Below, piece after piece: positions 1-10,799 of a stretch of DNA of 64,000 nucleotides. How positions within the stretch are numbered: position 1 is the first letter of the stretch; each line of letters begins with the position of its first letter. Source of the DNA: Microbacterium sp. cf046 (GTDB taxonomy: Bacteria; Actinomycetota; Actinomycetes; Actinomycetales; Microbacteriaceae); NCBI RefSeq assembly GCF_900114345.1, contig NZ_FOZJ01000003.1, positions 1-64,000 of the forward strand, in the 5' to 3' direction. The notes below the pieces were generated by a model, which did not search any database, was not told the DNA's origin, and saw only the letters and a list, made by a program, of their open reading frames with translations. Position numbers and translations under genes: made by a program.

Positions 1-2
1 TG

Positions 3-260
3 ATCCTGCTGCTCGCGACCGGGTGGCAGGTGATGAATGCATTCGGGTTCCTCCTCCACGGCGCATTCGGCGGAGTCCCCTACCCGAGCGAAGTCGCCGT
101 GTGGGTCACCATTGCGCGGATACTCCTCGTGGCATCCATCGTGTGCTGCGTACTCGGAGTGATCGCGGAGCGCTGGGTTCTCTTCTCCCTCGCTCTGGTG
201 ATCACTTTGGCTGCCGTGGTGATGAACTTCATCGAATGGAACGTGGGAGCAGTGTCGTGA
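3..260 (+). CDS. C-terminal part of a small membrane protein (left edge)
   Basis: The frame is open from the left edge of the window, so this is the 3' end of a gene whose start lies outside. About 85 residues are visible, with roughly three hydrophobic stretches (near FGFLLHGAF, ILLVASIVCCVLGVIA and VLFSLALVITLAAVVMNFI) separated by short charged loops. It is therefore probably an integral membrane protein. I do not recognise a family and no catalytic motif is visible. A GTG at 30 could be an internal start but nothing favours it over continuation from upstream. It is transcribed towards the recombinase, which lies on the opposite strand, and has no obvious link to the catabolic genes that follow. 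Confidence 0.5.
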   Translation: MLLLATGWQVMNAFGFLLHGAFGGVPYPSEVAVWVTIARILLVASIVCCVLGVIAERWVLFSLALVITLAAVVMNFIEWNVGAVS

Positions 261-671
261 CCGACCACGCCCCGCTCATCCAGAGAGACAAGCCAAAGGC
301 GTTCTGAAGGCACGATCGCCGGTCCGCCTCAGTGCAGTGCGCGTTTAGCGCAGGTCGCGCCCGGGCCCGAGCGCGTTCGCTTACCGGTCCCTCACCGGCC
401 GTCCGAAACACGCATTCGACGCCAATTCGTCAGATCGGTGCCGGCGCATTTCCTCCGATCGCGTTCGTCCCGCCGTGCCGACGGGAGTCGGTTGCCTCAC
501 ACGTCTGCGGGTGCGGGATGTTCCGGGCTCGGCGCCGCACGGCCGACTGTGCCGTATGTCTGCCGCGCCGGGCCAGAGGAACAGTCGCAGACGCGTGCAG
601 ACGGATGCCTGTCGGTCACGACTACTCCTCTGCTCGTCTTCTCACAGGAAACTCCTCCCGGCGCGCTGCTC
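261..671. other. Intergenic gap without a recognisable gene
   Basis: This 411-base stretch lies between two convergent genes. It contains open frames on both strands, but their products are arginine-rich and low in complexity, as expected for chance frames in GC-rich DNA. I see no hairpin followed by a T-run, no RNA gene, and no clear repeat or attachment site, although the neighbouring recombinase makes a degraded element border possible. Confidence 0.4.
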
Positions 672-1271
672 TCAACGCCCGTACTTCGGCCCCATCAGGC
701 CCTCCTGACGTCGGACCGTGCGATAGACGGTCGCCCGCGCGACGTTGAAGAGTTCGGCGAGCTCCGCAGTCGTGTGCCGACCTGCCTGGTGAAGCTCCAT
801 CAGGTGCCGCTGTTGCGGAACGGACAGCTTGGGCGGCTTGCCGCGGAGTCTTCCCTTGGCTTTCGCCACCTGCATCCCCTCGCGCGTTCGCGATCGAATG
901 AGATCGGACTCGAACTCTGCCACCAGCGCGAGAACGTTGAAGAGGAGTCGTCCGACGGGGTCGAGCGGGTCGTGGAGTGATCCGCCGATGTTGAGCTTGA
1001 CGCCCTTGGCCGTCAGCTCGTCGACGATGTCGCTCGCGTCGCGCAACGATCGCGCAAGGCGGTCGAGTTTGGCGACAACGAGGGTGTCGCCCTCGCGGCA
1101 GGCCTCCAAGGCGATGCGGAGACCCGGTCGTTCGCGGTTGGTGCCGGTGAGACCGTGATCGACGTAGATGTATCTCGGCTCGACTCCGAGCTTCTCGAGC
1201 GCGTTCCGTTGCGCGGTCAGGTCTTGTTCGTATGTGGATACCCGCGCGTATCCGATGAGTAGTGCATCCAT
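672..1271 (-). CDS. Serine recombinase (resolvase/invertase family)
   Basis: A 199-residue site-specific recombinase of the resolvase/DNA-invertase (Pin/Hin-like) type. The N-terminal catalytic domain starts IGYARVST, with the nucleophile at Ser12, and continues through the typical KLDRLARS and GR(L)LFNVLALVAEFESDLIRSRT segments. The C-terminal region (about residues 145-190) has a helix-turn-helix (TTAELAELFNVARATVYRTV). The length is normal for a complete small serine recombinase. I start at ATG 1271 because the catalytic domain of the family begins almost immediately at MDALLIGYARVS; the frame extends further upstream but that sequence looks random. No transposase, terminal repeat or cargo is visible next to it, so it may be a remnant of a mobile element or a stand-alone invertase or resolvase. 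It marks the left edge of the catabolic region. Confidence 0.9.
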   Translation of the reverse strand: MDALLIGYARVSTYEQDLTAQRNALEKLGVEPRYIYVDHGLTGTNRERPGLRIALEACREGDTLVVAKLDRLARSLRDASDIVDELTAKGVKLNIGGSLHDPLDPVGRLLFNVLALVAEFESDLIRSRTREGMQVAKAKGRLRGKPPKLSVPQQRHLMELHQAGRHTTAELAELFNVARATVYRTVRRQEGLMGPKYGR

Positions 1272-1385
1272 GACCGCAATCTCGTCCGTGCTCGGCCAGC
1301 CTGCAAGACACCGATCAGGCACACGTCTCGTAAGACCCGCCCGGTGACGATTCTCACTGACCGCACCACATCCGAACGGGCCGAA

Positions 1386-2597
1386 TCACCCCCGCTCGAG
1401 CACGTACCGATCCCGCCCGACGAGCAGTCCCACCACCAGCTGCCCGACGAGCACCAGCGCGACGAGCACCAGGGGCGCAAGCCAGCCGCCGCTGACACTG
1501 AGCAGTGCGCCGAAGGCGATCGGGCCAGCGGCGGCGATCAGGTAGCCGCCCGACTGTGCCATGCCCGACAGCGCGCTCGCGCCCTCGTGCGTGCGCGCGC
1601 GCAGGCTGAACAGACTCAGCGAGACGCCGAGCGAAGCCCCGGAGGCGAGACCGCACAGGATCACCCACAGCAGGAACGCCGGCGGCCACACGATGAGCCC
1701 GACCACTCCGATCAGCGACAGAACCGGGATGAGAGCGGGGCCGACGCGCTGCATCCGTCCGCGCAGCAGCAGCGGGATCGTGAGCGAGCCGGCGATCGCG
1801 CACAACTGGTAGACCATCACGTCGACGCCCGCGACGACCTCGGAACGGCCGAGCGAGTGCGCCATCGGCGCGAACCAGGTGACCAGCATGTAGAAGATGC
1901 TCGACTGCAGCCCCATATAGAGGAGTACCTGCCAGGCGATCGGGTCGGCCCAGATGCCCGTGCGCCGGCGGCGCGAGGCGGAGAGCGGAGCCCGCGGCAT
2001 CCGCCGGATCGCCAGCACCCACGCGAGGATCGCGAACGGCAGCAGGATGCCGGTCCACAGCAGCGCGCCCTGCCAGCCGAGGTCGCCGCCGCTCGTCGGC
2101 ACGTGCGAGATCGGCACGACGACCCCTGAGGCCACCGCTCCCATGCCCGCCAGGAGGGCGGTGAAGGCCGCGGTGACGGTGGTGATGCGCTCGCCGAAGT
2201 CGCGCTTGATGACGGCAGGCATCAGAACGTTCGCGATCGCGATCGAGGCGCCGATCAATGCGGTGCCGAGCCACAGATTGACCGACGAGCCGGGCACCGA
2301 ACGCCAGATCGTGCCGACGGCCATCAGCACGAGCGACCAGAGCACGACCCGCGGCATCCCGAATCGAGCGCTCAGTCCGTGCGCGAACGGCGAGACGACG
2401 GCGAACGCGATCAGCGGCACGGCGGCCAGCGCCCCGAGGGCGGCTTCGCTCGTGCCCAGGTCGTCGGCGATTTGGGTGAGGAGGGGTCCGACTCCGGTGA
2501 TCGTCGCGCGCAGGTTGGCGGCGATCAGCAGGACGGCGACGAGCAGAAGCAGGCGCGACGAACGTCGGGTGTCCGTCGCGCCTGCTTCTTCGATGAT
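1386..2597 (-). CDS. MFS transporter, CynX/NimT-like, with a non-canonical start
   Basis: A 403-residue major facilitator transporter with about 12 membrane segments and a long Arg-rich central loop (MPRAPLSASRRRRTG). The first helix and the conserved NLRATITGVGPLL segment are encoded upstream of the first ordinary start codon (GTG 2420), so translation must begin earlier. No ATG, GTG or TTG exists in frame between 2420 and the in-frame stop at 2624-2622. The best candidate is ATC at 2597-2595, which overlaps the stop of the aldehyde dehydrogenase as TGATC, exactly where a TGATG coupled start would be expected. Members of this family export or import small organic anions. As the last gene of the ring-cleavage operon it may carry an aromatic acid; the direction is unknown. 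A sequencing error at 2595 is the main alternative to a real ATC start. Confidence 0.8.
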   Translation of the reverse strand: MIEEAGATDTRRSSRLLLLVAVLLIAANLRATITGVGPLLTQIADDLGTSEAALGALAAVPLIAFAVVSPFAHGLSARFGMPRVVLWSLVLMAVGTIWRSVPGSSVNLWLGTALIGASIAIANVLMPAVIKRDFGERITTVTAAFTALLAGMGAVASGVVVPISHVPTSGGDLGWQGALLWTGILLPFAILAWVLAIRRMPRAPLSASRRRRTGIWADPIAWQVLLYMGLQSSIFYMLVTWFAPMAHSLGRSEVVAGVDVMVYQLCAIAGSLTIPLLLRGRMQRVGPALIPVLSLIGVVGLIVWPPAFLLWVILCGLASGASLGVSLSLFSLRARTHEGASALSGMAQSGGYLIAAAGPIAFGALLSVSGGWLAPLVLVALVLVGQLVVGLLVGRDRYVLERG

Positions 2598-4093
2598 CAG
2601 TGAGCCTGAGCCGCCAGCGCCTCAGCATCGATGTGGGCGATCGAGCGTGTGTCCTGGAACGCCCGGATGCCCTCGATGCCCTGCTCGCGTCCGAAGCCGG
2701 ACTGCTTCATGCCGCCGAACGGCGCACGCAGGTCGAGCCGGGTCGCGCCGTGGTCGTTGACCCAGACGTAGCCGCACTGCAGCTTGCCGCCGACCCGGTT
2801 CGCAGCGTCGACGTCGGCCGTCCAGACCGAGCCGCACAGGCCCGCCCAGGTGTCGTTGGCCGCGGCGACAGCTTCGTCTTCGGTGTCGAACGGCAGGATC
2901 GGGATGACCGGGCCGAACTGCTCCTGGGTGACGACCCGCAGGGACGGGTCGGGGTCGACCACGATCGCGGGCCGCAGGAAGTTGCCGCCCTCGAGTTCGC
3001 CGCCCGGAAGCTCCCCGAACTCGCGGACGTCGGCTCCGGCATCCTTCGCCTCTTGGATGATGTCCTGCACGAACGCCTTCTGTGCGCCCTGATGCAGCGG
3101 CCCCATCGTGACGCCCTCGTCGAGCCCGTAGCCGATGACCGCTTTGTCGAGACGTGCGGACAGGCCGGCGACGAGCTCGTCCATCCGCGACCGGTGCACG
3201 TACAGGCGCTTCGCGTTCATGCAGATCTGCCCGGTCGTGTCGAACACGGCGGCGTAGACGCGGTCGAGGTGGGCGTCATCGAGGATCGCGTCTTCGAGGA
3301 AGATCGCCGCGTCGTTGCCACCGAGCTCGAGCGTGACCCGCGTGAGGCTCTTCGAGGCCATCTCCATGATGCGCTTGCCGCCGTTGACGCTGCCGGTGAA
3401 GCATACCTTCGCAATCTCGGTGTTCTGGATCAGGCCCGACATGTTCTCGTCCTTGCCGGTGACCACGTTCAGCACCCCGGCGGGCAGCTTCTCGGCGATG
3501 CGCTGCACGACCCGGGTGAGGGCGAGCGGTGTCGAGGGCGGCGGCTTGACGATCGCCGTGTTGCCGGCCAGCAGCGCGTGCGGCAGGGCGGCACCAAGGA
3601 TCGCGATCGGCCAGTTGAACGGCACGATGAGGGTGACCACGCCGAGCGGCTGGTACGACACTGTCGTTTCCACCGGGATGCCGGGCACCACGCCCAGCAC
3701 CTTTCCGGTGTCCACCTCGTCGGCCAGCATGAGCGCCAGGTTCCATCGGATCTCGAACACGAGTGAGTCGATCCAGGACTCGAAGCGGATCTTGCCGTTC
3801 TCCTGGGAGAGGATCGCGGCGTCGTCATCGCGCGCTTCGGCGATGCCCTCCAGCGCGGTGCGCATCTGCTCGGCGCGCTCGGTCGCGCTGAGCGCCGACC
3901 ACGCTGGGAAGGCGCCCCTCGCTGCGGCGACCGCGTCGTCGACGTCCTGTGCGGATGCGGCGGCCGCGCGCCCGACGATCCGGCCGGGCTTGCCCGGGTC
4001 GGCGACATCGAGGGTGGCGTCGGTCTGGCGCTCCTCGCCTCCGATGTACAGGCCGGTCCGCACTTCTGCCGTTGTTGCCATTGTGTCCGTCAT
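2597..4093 (-). CDS. NAD(P)-dependent aldehyde dehydrogenase
   Basis: A 498-residue member of the aldehyde dehydrogenase superfamily. The Rossmann-fold core shows PFNWPIAI (catalytic Asn160), IVKPPPSTP (cofactor Lys183), LELGGN (general base Glu256) and GQICMNAKR (nucleophile Cys291). All four key residues are present, so it should be active. It oxidises an aldehyde to a carboxylate in the cytoplasm. In this operon the likely substrate is an aromatic aldehyde such as vanillin, syringaldehyde or protocatechualdehyde, or a semialdehyde made by ring cleavage; the sequence alone does not decide. ATG 4093 is preceded by AGAGAGG at a suitable distance. It lies 58 bases downstream of the extradiol dioxygenase and its stop overlaps the putative start of the MFS gene. 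Confidence 0.9.
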   Translation of the reverse strand: MTDTMATTAEVRTGLYIGGEERQTDATLDVADPGKPGRIVGRAAAASAQDVDDAVAAARGAFPAWSALSATERAEQMRTALEGIAEARDDDAAILSQENGKIRFESWIDSLVFEIRWNLALMLADEVDTGKVLGVVPGIPVETTVSYQPLGVVTLIVPFNWPIAILGAALPHALLAGNTAIVKPPPSTPLALTRVVQRIAEKLPAGVLNVVTGKDENMSGLIQNTEIAKVCFTGSVNGGKRIMEMASKSLTRVTLELGGNDAAIFLEDAILDDAHLDRVYAAVFDTTGQICMNAKRLYVHRSRMDELVAGLSARLDKAVIGYGLDEGVTMGPLHQGAQKAFVQDIIQEAKDAGADVREFGELPGGELEGGNFLRPAIVVDPDPSLRVVTQEQFGPVIPILPFDTEDEAVAAANDTWAGLCGSVWTADVDAANRVGGKLQCGYVWVNDHGATRLDLRAPFGGMKQSGFGREQGIEGIRAFQDTRSIAHIDAEALAAQAH

Positions 4094-4151
4094 CGGTCAC
4101 ACCTCTCTTGCGTTCGCTCGGGTTGGGTTGCGGGTACGTGTTCCGTGTGAG

Positions 4152-5123
4152 TCACACCTGCTGCGTCTGGCTCTGATCGACCACCGGAGTGCCGTGCGTG
4201 TGGAAGCTCTCGATCGTCTTCATGCCCCACGCCTGACCCTTCTTGCGCTCCTCCTGCGTCCACTCCACGACAGGGGAGTCAGGGTCCAGCAGCAGGCGCG
4301 CGCCGGCGTTGGCCAGTTCGATGCGGTTGCCGCCGGGCTCCCACACGTACAGGAAGAAGGTCTGGTTGATCGCGTGCTTGTGCGGGCCGGACTCGATGTA
4401 GATGCCGTTCTCGAGGAAGATGTCGGCCGCCTTGAGGATGTCCTCGCGGGTGTCGGGCGCGAACGCGATGTGGTGCAGGCGGTTGCCGTGCTTGGTCCAG
4501 TCATCGGAGTACACCACGTCGTAGGACTTGTTGTTGAAGTGGAACCACCAGGCCGCGTAGCCCCCGGCATCCAGTTTGATTCTCTCGCTCTCACGCCCGC
4601 CGAGGGCCGTCGCGATGAATTCGCCGTTGGCGACGACGTCCTTGGCGAGGTAGTTGATGTGGTCGAGGCGTCGCGCGTTCACTCCGCGACCGGGGAACGC
4701 GGATGCCTGGTTCTTCAGCGCCGGCTTGTCATCGGTGGCGACGTACCGCTCGGACTCGTAGTAGACGCCCATCGAGTGTCCGTCGGGGTCGCGGAACAGG
4801 TACGTCGGGCCGGTGCCGACTTCGCCGTCGCCCCAGCCCTCACCGAGCCCGGTCGCCTCGATCGCGGCGACCCGGCGTTCGAGCGCATCCTGGCTCGTCG
4901 TGCGGAAGTTGGTACGGCCGACGCCGGCGGCATCCGACGCGGTGAGCTTGATCGTGTACCGCTGGTACTCGTCCCAGGTGCGCAGGTACACCGACCCCTC
5001 CGCCTCCTCGACTACGCGCATCGCGAGCAGATCGCGGAAGAACCACAGGCTCTCGTCGAACTTGGGGGTCAGCAGCTCGATGTTGCCGATGTGTGCGACG
5101 TCGAAAGCGGTGTACTCGGTCAT
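4152..5123 (-). CDS. Type I extradiol (catechol 2,3-type) dioxygenase
   Basis: A 323-residue vicinal-oxygen-chelate protein with two betaalphabetabetabeta modules, the length and layout of catechol 2,3-dioxygenases. The predicted Fe(II) ligands are His155 (RRLDHINYL), His217 or His218 (RLHHIAF) and Glu269 (GGNRIELANAG), in the same spacing as XylE (153, 214, 265). It should open a catecholic ring next to the diol. It sits 27 bases after galD in an operon with galB and galC, whose enzymes process 4-oxalomesaconate. The natural substrate may therefore be gallate, 3-O-methylgallate or protocatechuate rather than plain catechol. That would be unusual, because known gallate and protocatechuate 4,5-dioxygenases belong to the unrelated LigAB (type II) family. 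Start ATG 5123 follows GAGAGGA. Confidence 0.88.
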   Translation of the reverse strand: MTEYTAFDVAHIGNIELLTPKFDESLWFFRDLLAMRVVEEAEGSVYLRTWDEYQRYTIKLTASDAAGVGRTNFRTTSQDALERRVAAIEATGLGEGWGDGEVGTGPTYLFRDPDGHSMGVYYESERYVATDDKPALKNQASAFPGRGVNARRLDHINYLAKDVVANGEFIATALGGRESERIKLDAGGYAAWWFHFNNKSYDVVYSDDWTKHGNRLHHIAFAPDTREDILKAADIFLENGIYIESGPHKHAINQTFFLYVWEPGGNRIELANAGARLLLDPDSPVVEWTQEERKKGQAWGMKTIESFHTHGTPVVDQSQTQQV

Positions 5124-5150
5124 GTGCGGTCCTCTCGGGCGGAGTGTGGG

Positions 5151-6224
5151 TCAGAGGCGGGGTCGCGGGAAGACGACGCCATCGAAGATCTTTCGGGCGG
5201 TGCGCACCGACGTGGACGTGGCCGACCAGACGCCGTCGTCGCTGCGGCCGACACTCACGCGCGAGGCGAAGATGCCGCTCGGGTGCTCGATCTCGACCGG
5301 TCCGTCACTGGTCGGGTTCGCGATGTCGGCGCCGACCGTACCGGGGATGCACACGCCTGCGGCGACGGATGCCGCCATCAGCACGCCGATCGACGGGTGG
5401 ACGCGGGCAGGGATGAACGCGCGCGTGGAGATCGCGCCGCCGTGGCGCGGAGCGGACAGCAGGAACATCTTCGGAACGGTCGCGCGCGTTACATCGCCGA
5501 GCCCCATCAGCGGGCCGGCGAGGAGCCGGATGCGCTCGACCTCTGCCTTCAGGTCTGACCGCTCCTCGAGTTCGGCGGGAGTCTCATCGCCCGCGACGCC
5601 GAACTCATCGGCGCGCAGCAGCACGACCGGCATCCCGTTGTCGATCATCGTGACCCGGTGCCCGTCGAGGTCATCGACGACGTTGCCAGAGGGCAGCAGG
5701 AGCGCGTCGGCGGCGGGGGCCATCTCGATGTCGATCTTCGCAGCGGTGCCCGGTACTCCGTCGATGGCGGTTCCGCCGTCGTACTCGACGATGCCGTCGG
5801 GGGTCGGGAACGTCTGCGTGGCCAGGTCGCCGGTGTTGATGAGCCGGATGCGGACTGTCGTGGTCTCGGCGCCGGGCGTGATCAGCTCGCGCTCAACCGC
5901 GAAAGGACCGATGCCGGCGAGGAGATTGCCGCAGGTCTGGGCGTCGGTCACCGACGGCTGATCGACCACGACCTGGAGGAACAGGTAGTCCAGGTCGACG
6001 TCCGCCTCGGTGGAACGCGACACGATCGCAACCTTGCTGGTGAGCGGGTGCGCGCCGCCGAGCCCGTCGATCTGCGTCGGGTCGGGGCTGCCCATCACGC
6101 GCAGCAGCAGGTCGTCGCGCTCCGACGGATCGGCCGGCATGTCGCCGGCGAGGAAGTAGGCGCCCTTCGACGTGCCGCCGCGCATCAGCATGCAGCGGAT
6201 GCCGTCGCGCTCGGAGTCAGCCAC
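5151..6224 (-). CDS. galD: 4-oxalomesaconate tautomerase, PrpF family (GalD-like)
   Basis: A 357-residue PrpF-family isomerase with two related diaminopimelate-epimerase-like halves. Recognisable features are the N-terminal MRGGTSKGAYFL segment and DAQTCGNLLAGIGPFA around Cys98, a likely acid/base cysteine, plus a late GxxxHPSIGVLMAASVAAG segment. In gallate catabolism GalD converts the keto form of 4-oxalomesaconate to the enol form used by the hydratase. The GTG start at 6224 overlaps the end of the aldolase gene by 8 bases, which argues for translational coupling, and the hydratase gene follows upstream in the same operon. PrpF itself (2-methylaconitate isomerase) is the alternative, but the galB/galC neighbours make GalD much more likely. 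Confidence 0.87.
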   Translation of the reverse strand: MADSERDGIRCMLMRGGTSKGAYFLAGDMPADPSERDDLLLRVMGSPDPTQIDGLGGAHPLTSKVAIVSRSTEADVDLDYLFLQVVVDQPSVTDAQTCGNLLAGIGPFAVERELITPGAETTTVRIRLINTGDLATQTFPTPDGIVEYDGGTAIDGVPGTAAKIDIEMAPAADALLLPSGNVVDDLDGHRVTMIDNGMPVVLLRADEFGVAGDETPAELEERSDLKAEVERIRLLAGPLMGLGDVTRATVPKMFLLSAPRHGGAISTRAFIPARVHPSIGVLMAASVAAGVCIPGTVGADIANPTSDGPVEIEHPSGIFASRVSVGRSDDGVWSATSTSVRTARKIFDGVVFPRPRL

Positions 6225-6917
6225 CGTTGTATTCCGCCTGGGGGATATAGTTCACGCCGAGGTCGGAGAGGATGGGCCGGAGGTCGTTGAGGTCCATGGA
6301 GATCTCGCCCGCCTGATAGCGGAGCCGGTTGGCGGCCTCTCTGTCTGCACGGGCCTGTGCGGCTTCGAGGGTGTCGGTGGCGAGGTGGCGGGGGACGATG
6401 GTGACGCCGTCGTCGTCGGCGATCACGATGTCGCCCGGGTTCACCAGCACGCCGTCGAGGACGACGGGGATGTTGACGGAGCCGGCGGTGTCTTTCACCG
6501 TGCCCTGCGCGCTGACGTACGCGGTCCAAACGGGGAACCCCATCGACCGGAGTTCGGCGGTGTCGCGGACGCCGCCGGACGTGACATATCCGCGGACACC
6601 GCGGACCTGCATCTGGGTCGCCATGAGTTCACCGATGAACCCGTACGGCGAGTCGGTGACCGGCACGACGACGATCACATCGCCGGCCCGGGCCTGTTCG
6701 ATCGCTGCATGGACCATGAGGTTGTCGCCGGGAGCGGCCAGAACGGTGATGGCGGAACCCGAGATCGCGGCATCCTGCTGGATCGGCCGGATCCGGGCCC
6801 CGGCGTACCCGACCCGACCCATCGCCTCGTGCACCGTTGCCGAGCCCAGAGCCGCAAGAGCGTCGACGGTCGCGGGATCCGCCCGCGCGATGTCGGTGAC
6901 GACCACCGGTCCAGAGG

Positions 6918-6921
<4 letters not shown>
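6217..6921 (-). CDS. galC: 4-carboxy-4-hydroxy-2-oxoadipate aldolase (RraA family, GalC/LigK-like)
   Basis: A 234-residue class II aldolase of the RraA/HMG-CHA aldolase fold. The signature is YVTSGGVRDTAELR with the metal-site Arg-Asp, followed by GFPVWTAYVSAQGT. The family cleaves 4-carboxy-4-hydroxy-2-oxoadipate to pyruvate and oxaloacetate using a divalent metal, the last step of gallate and protocatechuate 4,5-cleavage. ATG 6921 was chosen because it overlaps the hydratase stop as ATGA and because the family fold begins at once (VVTDIARADPATVDALAALGSATVHEA). The longer upstream frame is arginine-rich noise. Its own stop overlaps the galD start. RraA (RNase E inhibitor) is a possible misannotation that the operon context rules against. 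Confidence 0.88.
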
Positions 6922-9298
<2,377 letters not shown>

Positions 9299-9378
9299 CC
9301 CGCACACCCGATCGACACCCGCACGCAACGACCTGACGGGATGCCGCGGCATCCTGCCTGCGAACGAAGGAGTTCCCC

Positions 9379-10737
9379 ATGCCAGAGTCCGTTTCCCAAG
9401 CGATCGCCCGCGTGGGCGGCGCCGTGGAGGTGCTGCGCAACGCGCAGTCCCGGCCGACGATCTTCCCGGTGACACCGGAGTTCACGAACTGGCGGTCGGA
9501 GCAGCTGTCGTGGCGCAACTCGGTCGCGCTCCTGGATCAGTCGCATCACATGACGGATCTGTTCATCTCGGGCCCTGACGCGCTGAAGCTGCTCAGCGAC
9601 ACCGGCGTGAACAGCTTCGCGAACTTCGAGGTCGACAAGGCGAAGCAGTTCATCGCGGTGAACCACGAGGGCTACCTGATCGGCGACGCGATCCTGTTCC
9701 ATCTCGGCGAGGACTCGTTCGACCTCGTCGGCTGGTTCATGGTGCTGGACTGGGTGCAGTACATCGGCGAGACCGGTGACTACGACGTCACGTTCGAGCG
9801 GGACGCGAACTCGCTCATGCGCGAACCGGGTGTTCCGCCCAAGCTGTATCGCTATGAGCTGCAGGGGCCGCACGCACTGGCGCTGATGGAGAAGCTCACA
9901 AGGGCACCCGTGCCGCCGACGAAGTTCTTCCATATGGCGACGTTCACCATCGACGGGCTGCAGGTGCGGTCGCTGCGTCACGGCATGGCGGGGCAGCCCG
10001 GGTTCGAGCTGTTCGGGCCGTGGGAGGAGGGCGACAGGGTGCGCAGCGCCATCGTCGCCGCGGGGGAGGAGTTCGGCCTCACCCTGGTCGGGGCCAAGGC
10101 GTACTCGTCGGCGAACCTCGAGTCGGCATGGGTGCCGTCGCCGCTGCCGGCGATCTTCACGGGCGAAGGCTCGGAGGCGTATCTCGAGTGGCTGCCGGCG
10201 AACCGTGCCGGGTCGCTCGCCGGCTCGTTCGTCTCGGACGACATCGAGGACTACTACCTGACCCCGTACGACCTCGGCTACGGCCGCAGCGTCGCGTTCG
10301 ACCACGACTTCATCGGCCGCGCCGCACTCGAGGAGCACGCCGCAGGCCCGCTCCGGACCAAGGTCACCCTGGTGTGGAACCCGGAGGACGTCGCGGCCGC
10401 GCAGCGCTCCCTGTATGAACCGGGCACCCCGGCGAAGTACATCGAGTTCCCGAAGGCCCGTTACGGCGTGTACCAGGTCGACCGGGTCCTCGCCGACGGG
10501 CGCGACGTGGGCATCTCCCACGATGTCGGGTACATCACGGGCGAGCAGGTGTTCGTCTCGCTCGCCAGCGTGGACGCCGAGCACGCGGAGCCCGGAACCG
10601 ACGTCGAAGTCATCTGGGGCGAGGACCCCAACTCGACCAAGCCCGCCGTCGAGCCGCACCGGCAGGTGCGCATCCGCGCCACCGTCTACCCCGCGCCCTA
10701 CTCGTCGTTCGCGCGGGAGAACTACCGCAAGAACTGA
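9379..10737 (+). CDS. Tetrahydrofolate-dependent aromatic O-demethylase (LigM/DesA family), copy 2
   Basis: A 452-residue paralogue of the preceding gene, in the same direction and 80 bases downstream, with a strong ribosome site (GAAGGAG) before ATG 9379. The shared landmarks are [86 protein letters not shown] and VEVIWGEDPN. It differs from copy 1 across the middle of the protein, the region expected to shape the aryl pocket, and looks closer to copy 3. The predicted role is cytoplasmic demethylation of a methoxybenzoate with methyl transfer to tetrahydrofolate. It is followed by a strong bidirectional hairpin terminator. Confidence 0.87.
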   Translation: MPESVSQAIARVGGAVEVLRNAQSRPTIFPVTPEFTNWRSEQLSWRNSVALLDQSHHMTDLFISGPDALKLLSDTGVNSFANFEVDKAKQFIAVNHEGYLIGDAILFHLGEDSFDLVGWFMVLDWVQYIGETGDYDVTFERDANSLMREPGVPPKLYRYELQGPHALALMEKLTRAPVPPTKFFHMATFTIDGLQVRSLRHGMAGQPGFELFGPWEEGDRVRSAIVAAGEEFGLTLVGAKAYSSANLESAWVPSPLPAIFTGEGSEAYLEWLPANRAGSLAGSFVSDDIEDYYLTPYDLGYGRSVAFDHDFIGRAALEEHAAGPLRTKVTLVWNPEDVAAAQRSLYEPGTPAKYIEFPKARYGVYQVDRVLADGRDVGISHDVGYITGEQVFVSLASVDAEHAEPGTDVEVIWGEDPNSTKPAVEPHRQVRIRATVYPAPYSSFARENYRKN

Positions 10738-10748
10738 GCCGTAAGCGG

Positions 10749-10782
10749 GGCGGGGGCGGATGCCGCAGCATCCGCCCCCGCC
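10749..10782. terminator. Bidirectional hairpin terminator
   Basis: A perfect 15-base-pair stem (10749-10763 with 10768-10782) closed by a CGCA loop lies in the 62-base gap between two convergent O-demethylase genes. The symmetric GC-rich stem without a long T-run suits termination of both transcripts. Confidence 0.8.
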
Positions 10783-10799
10783 AGCGCGCGAGAGAGCGG

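Noticed and set aside
3315..5558. A 747-codon open frame on the plus strand
   Set aside because: It runs antisense through the aldehyde dehydrogenase, dioxygenase and galD genes, whose motifs are clear on the minus strand; its product has no recognisable domain and is a GC-rich shadow frame.
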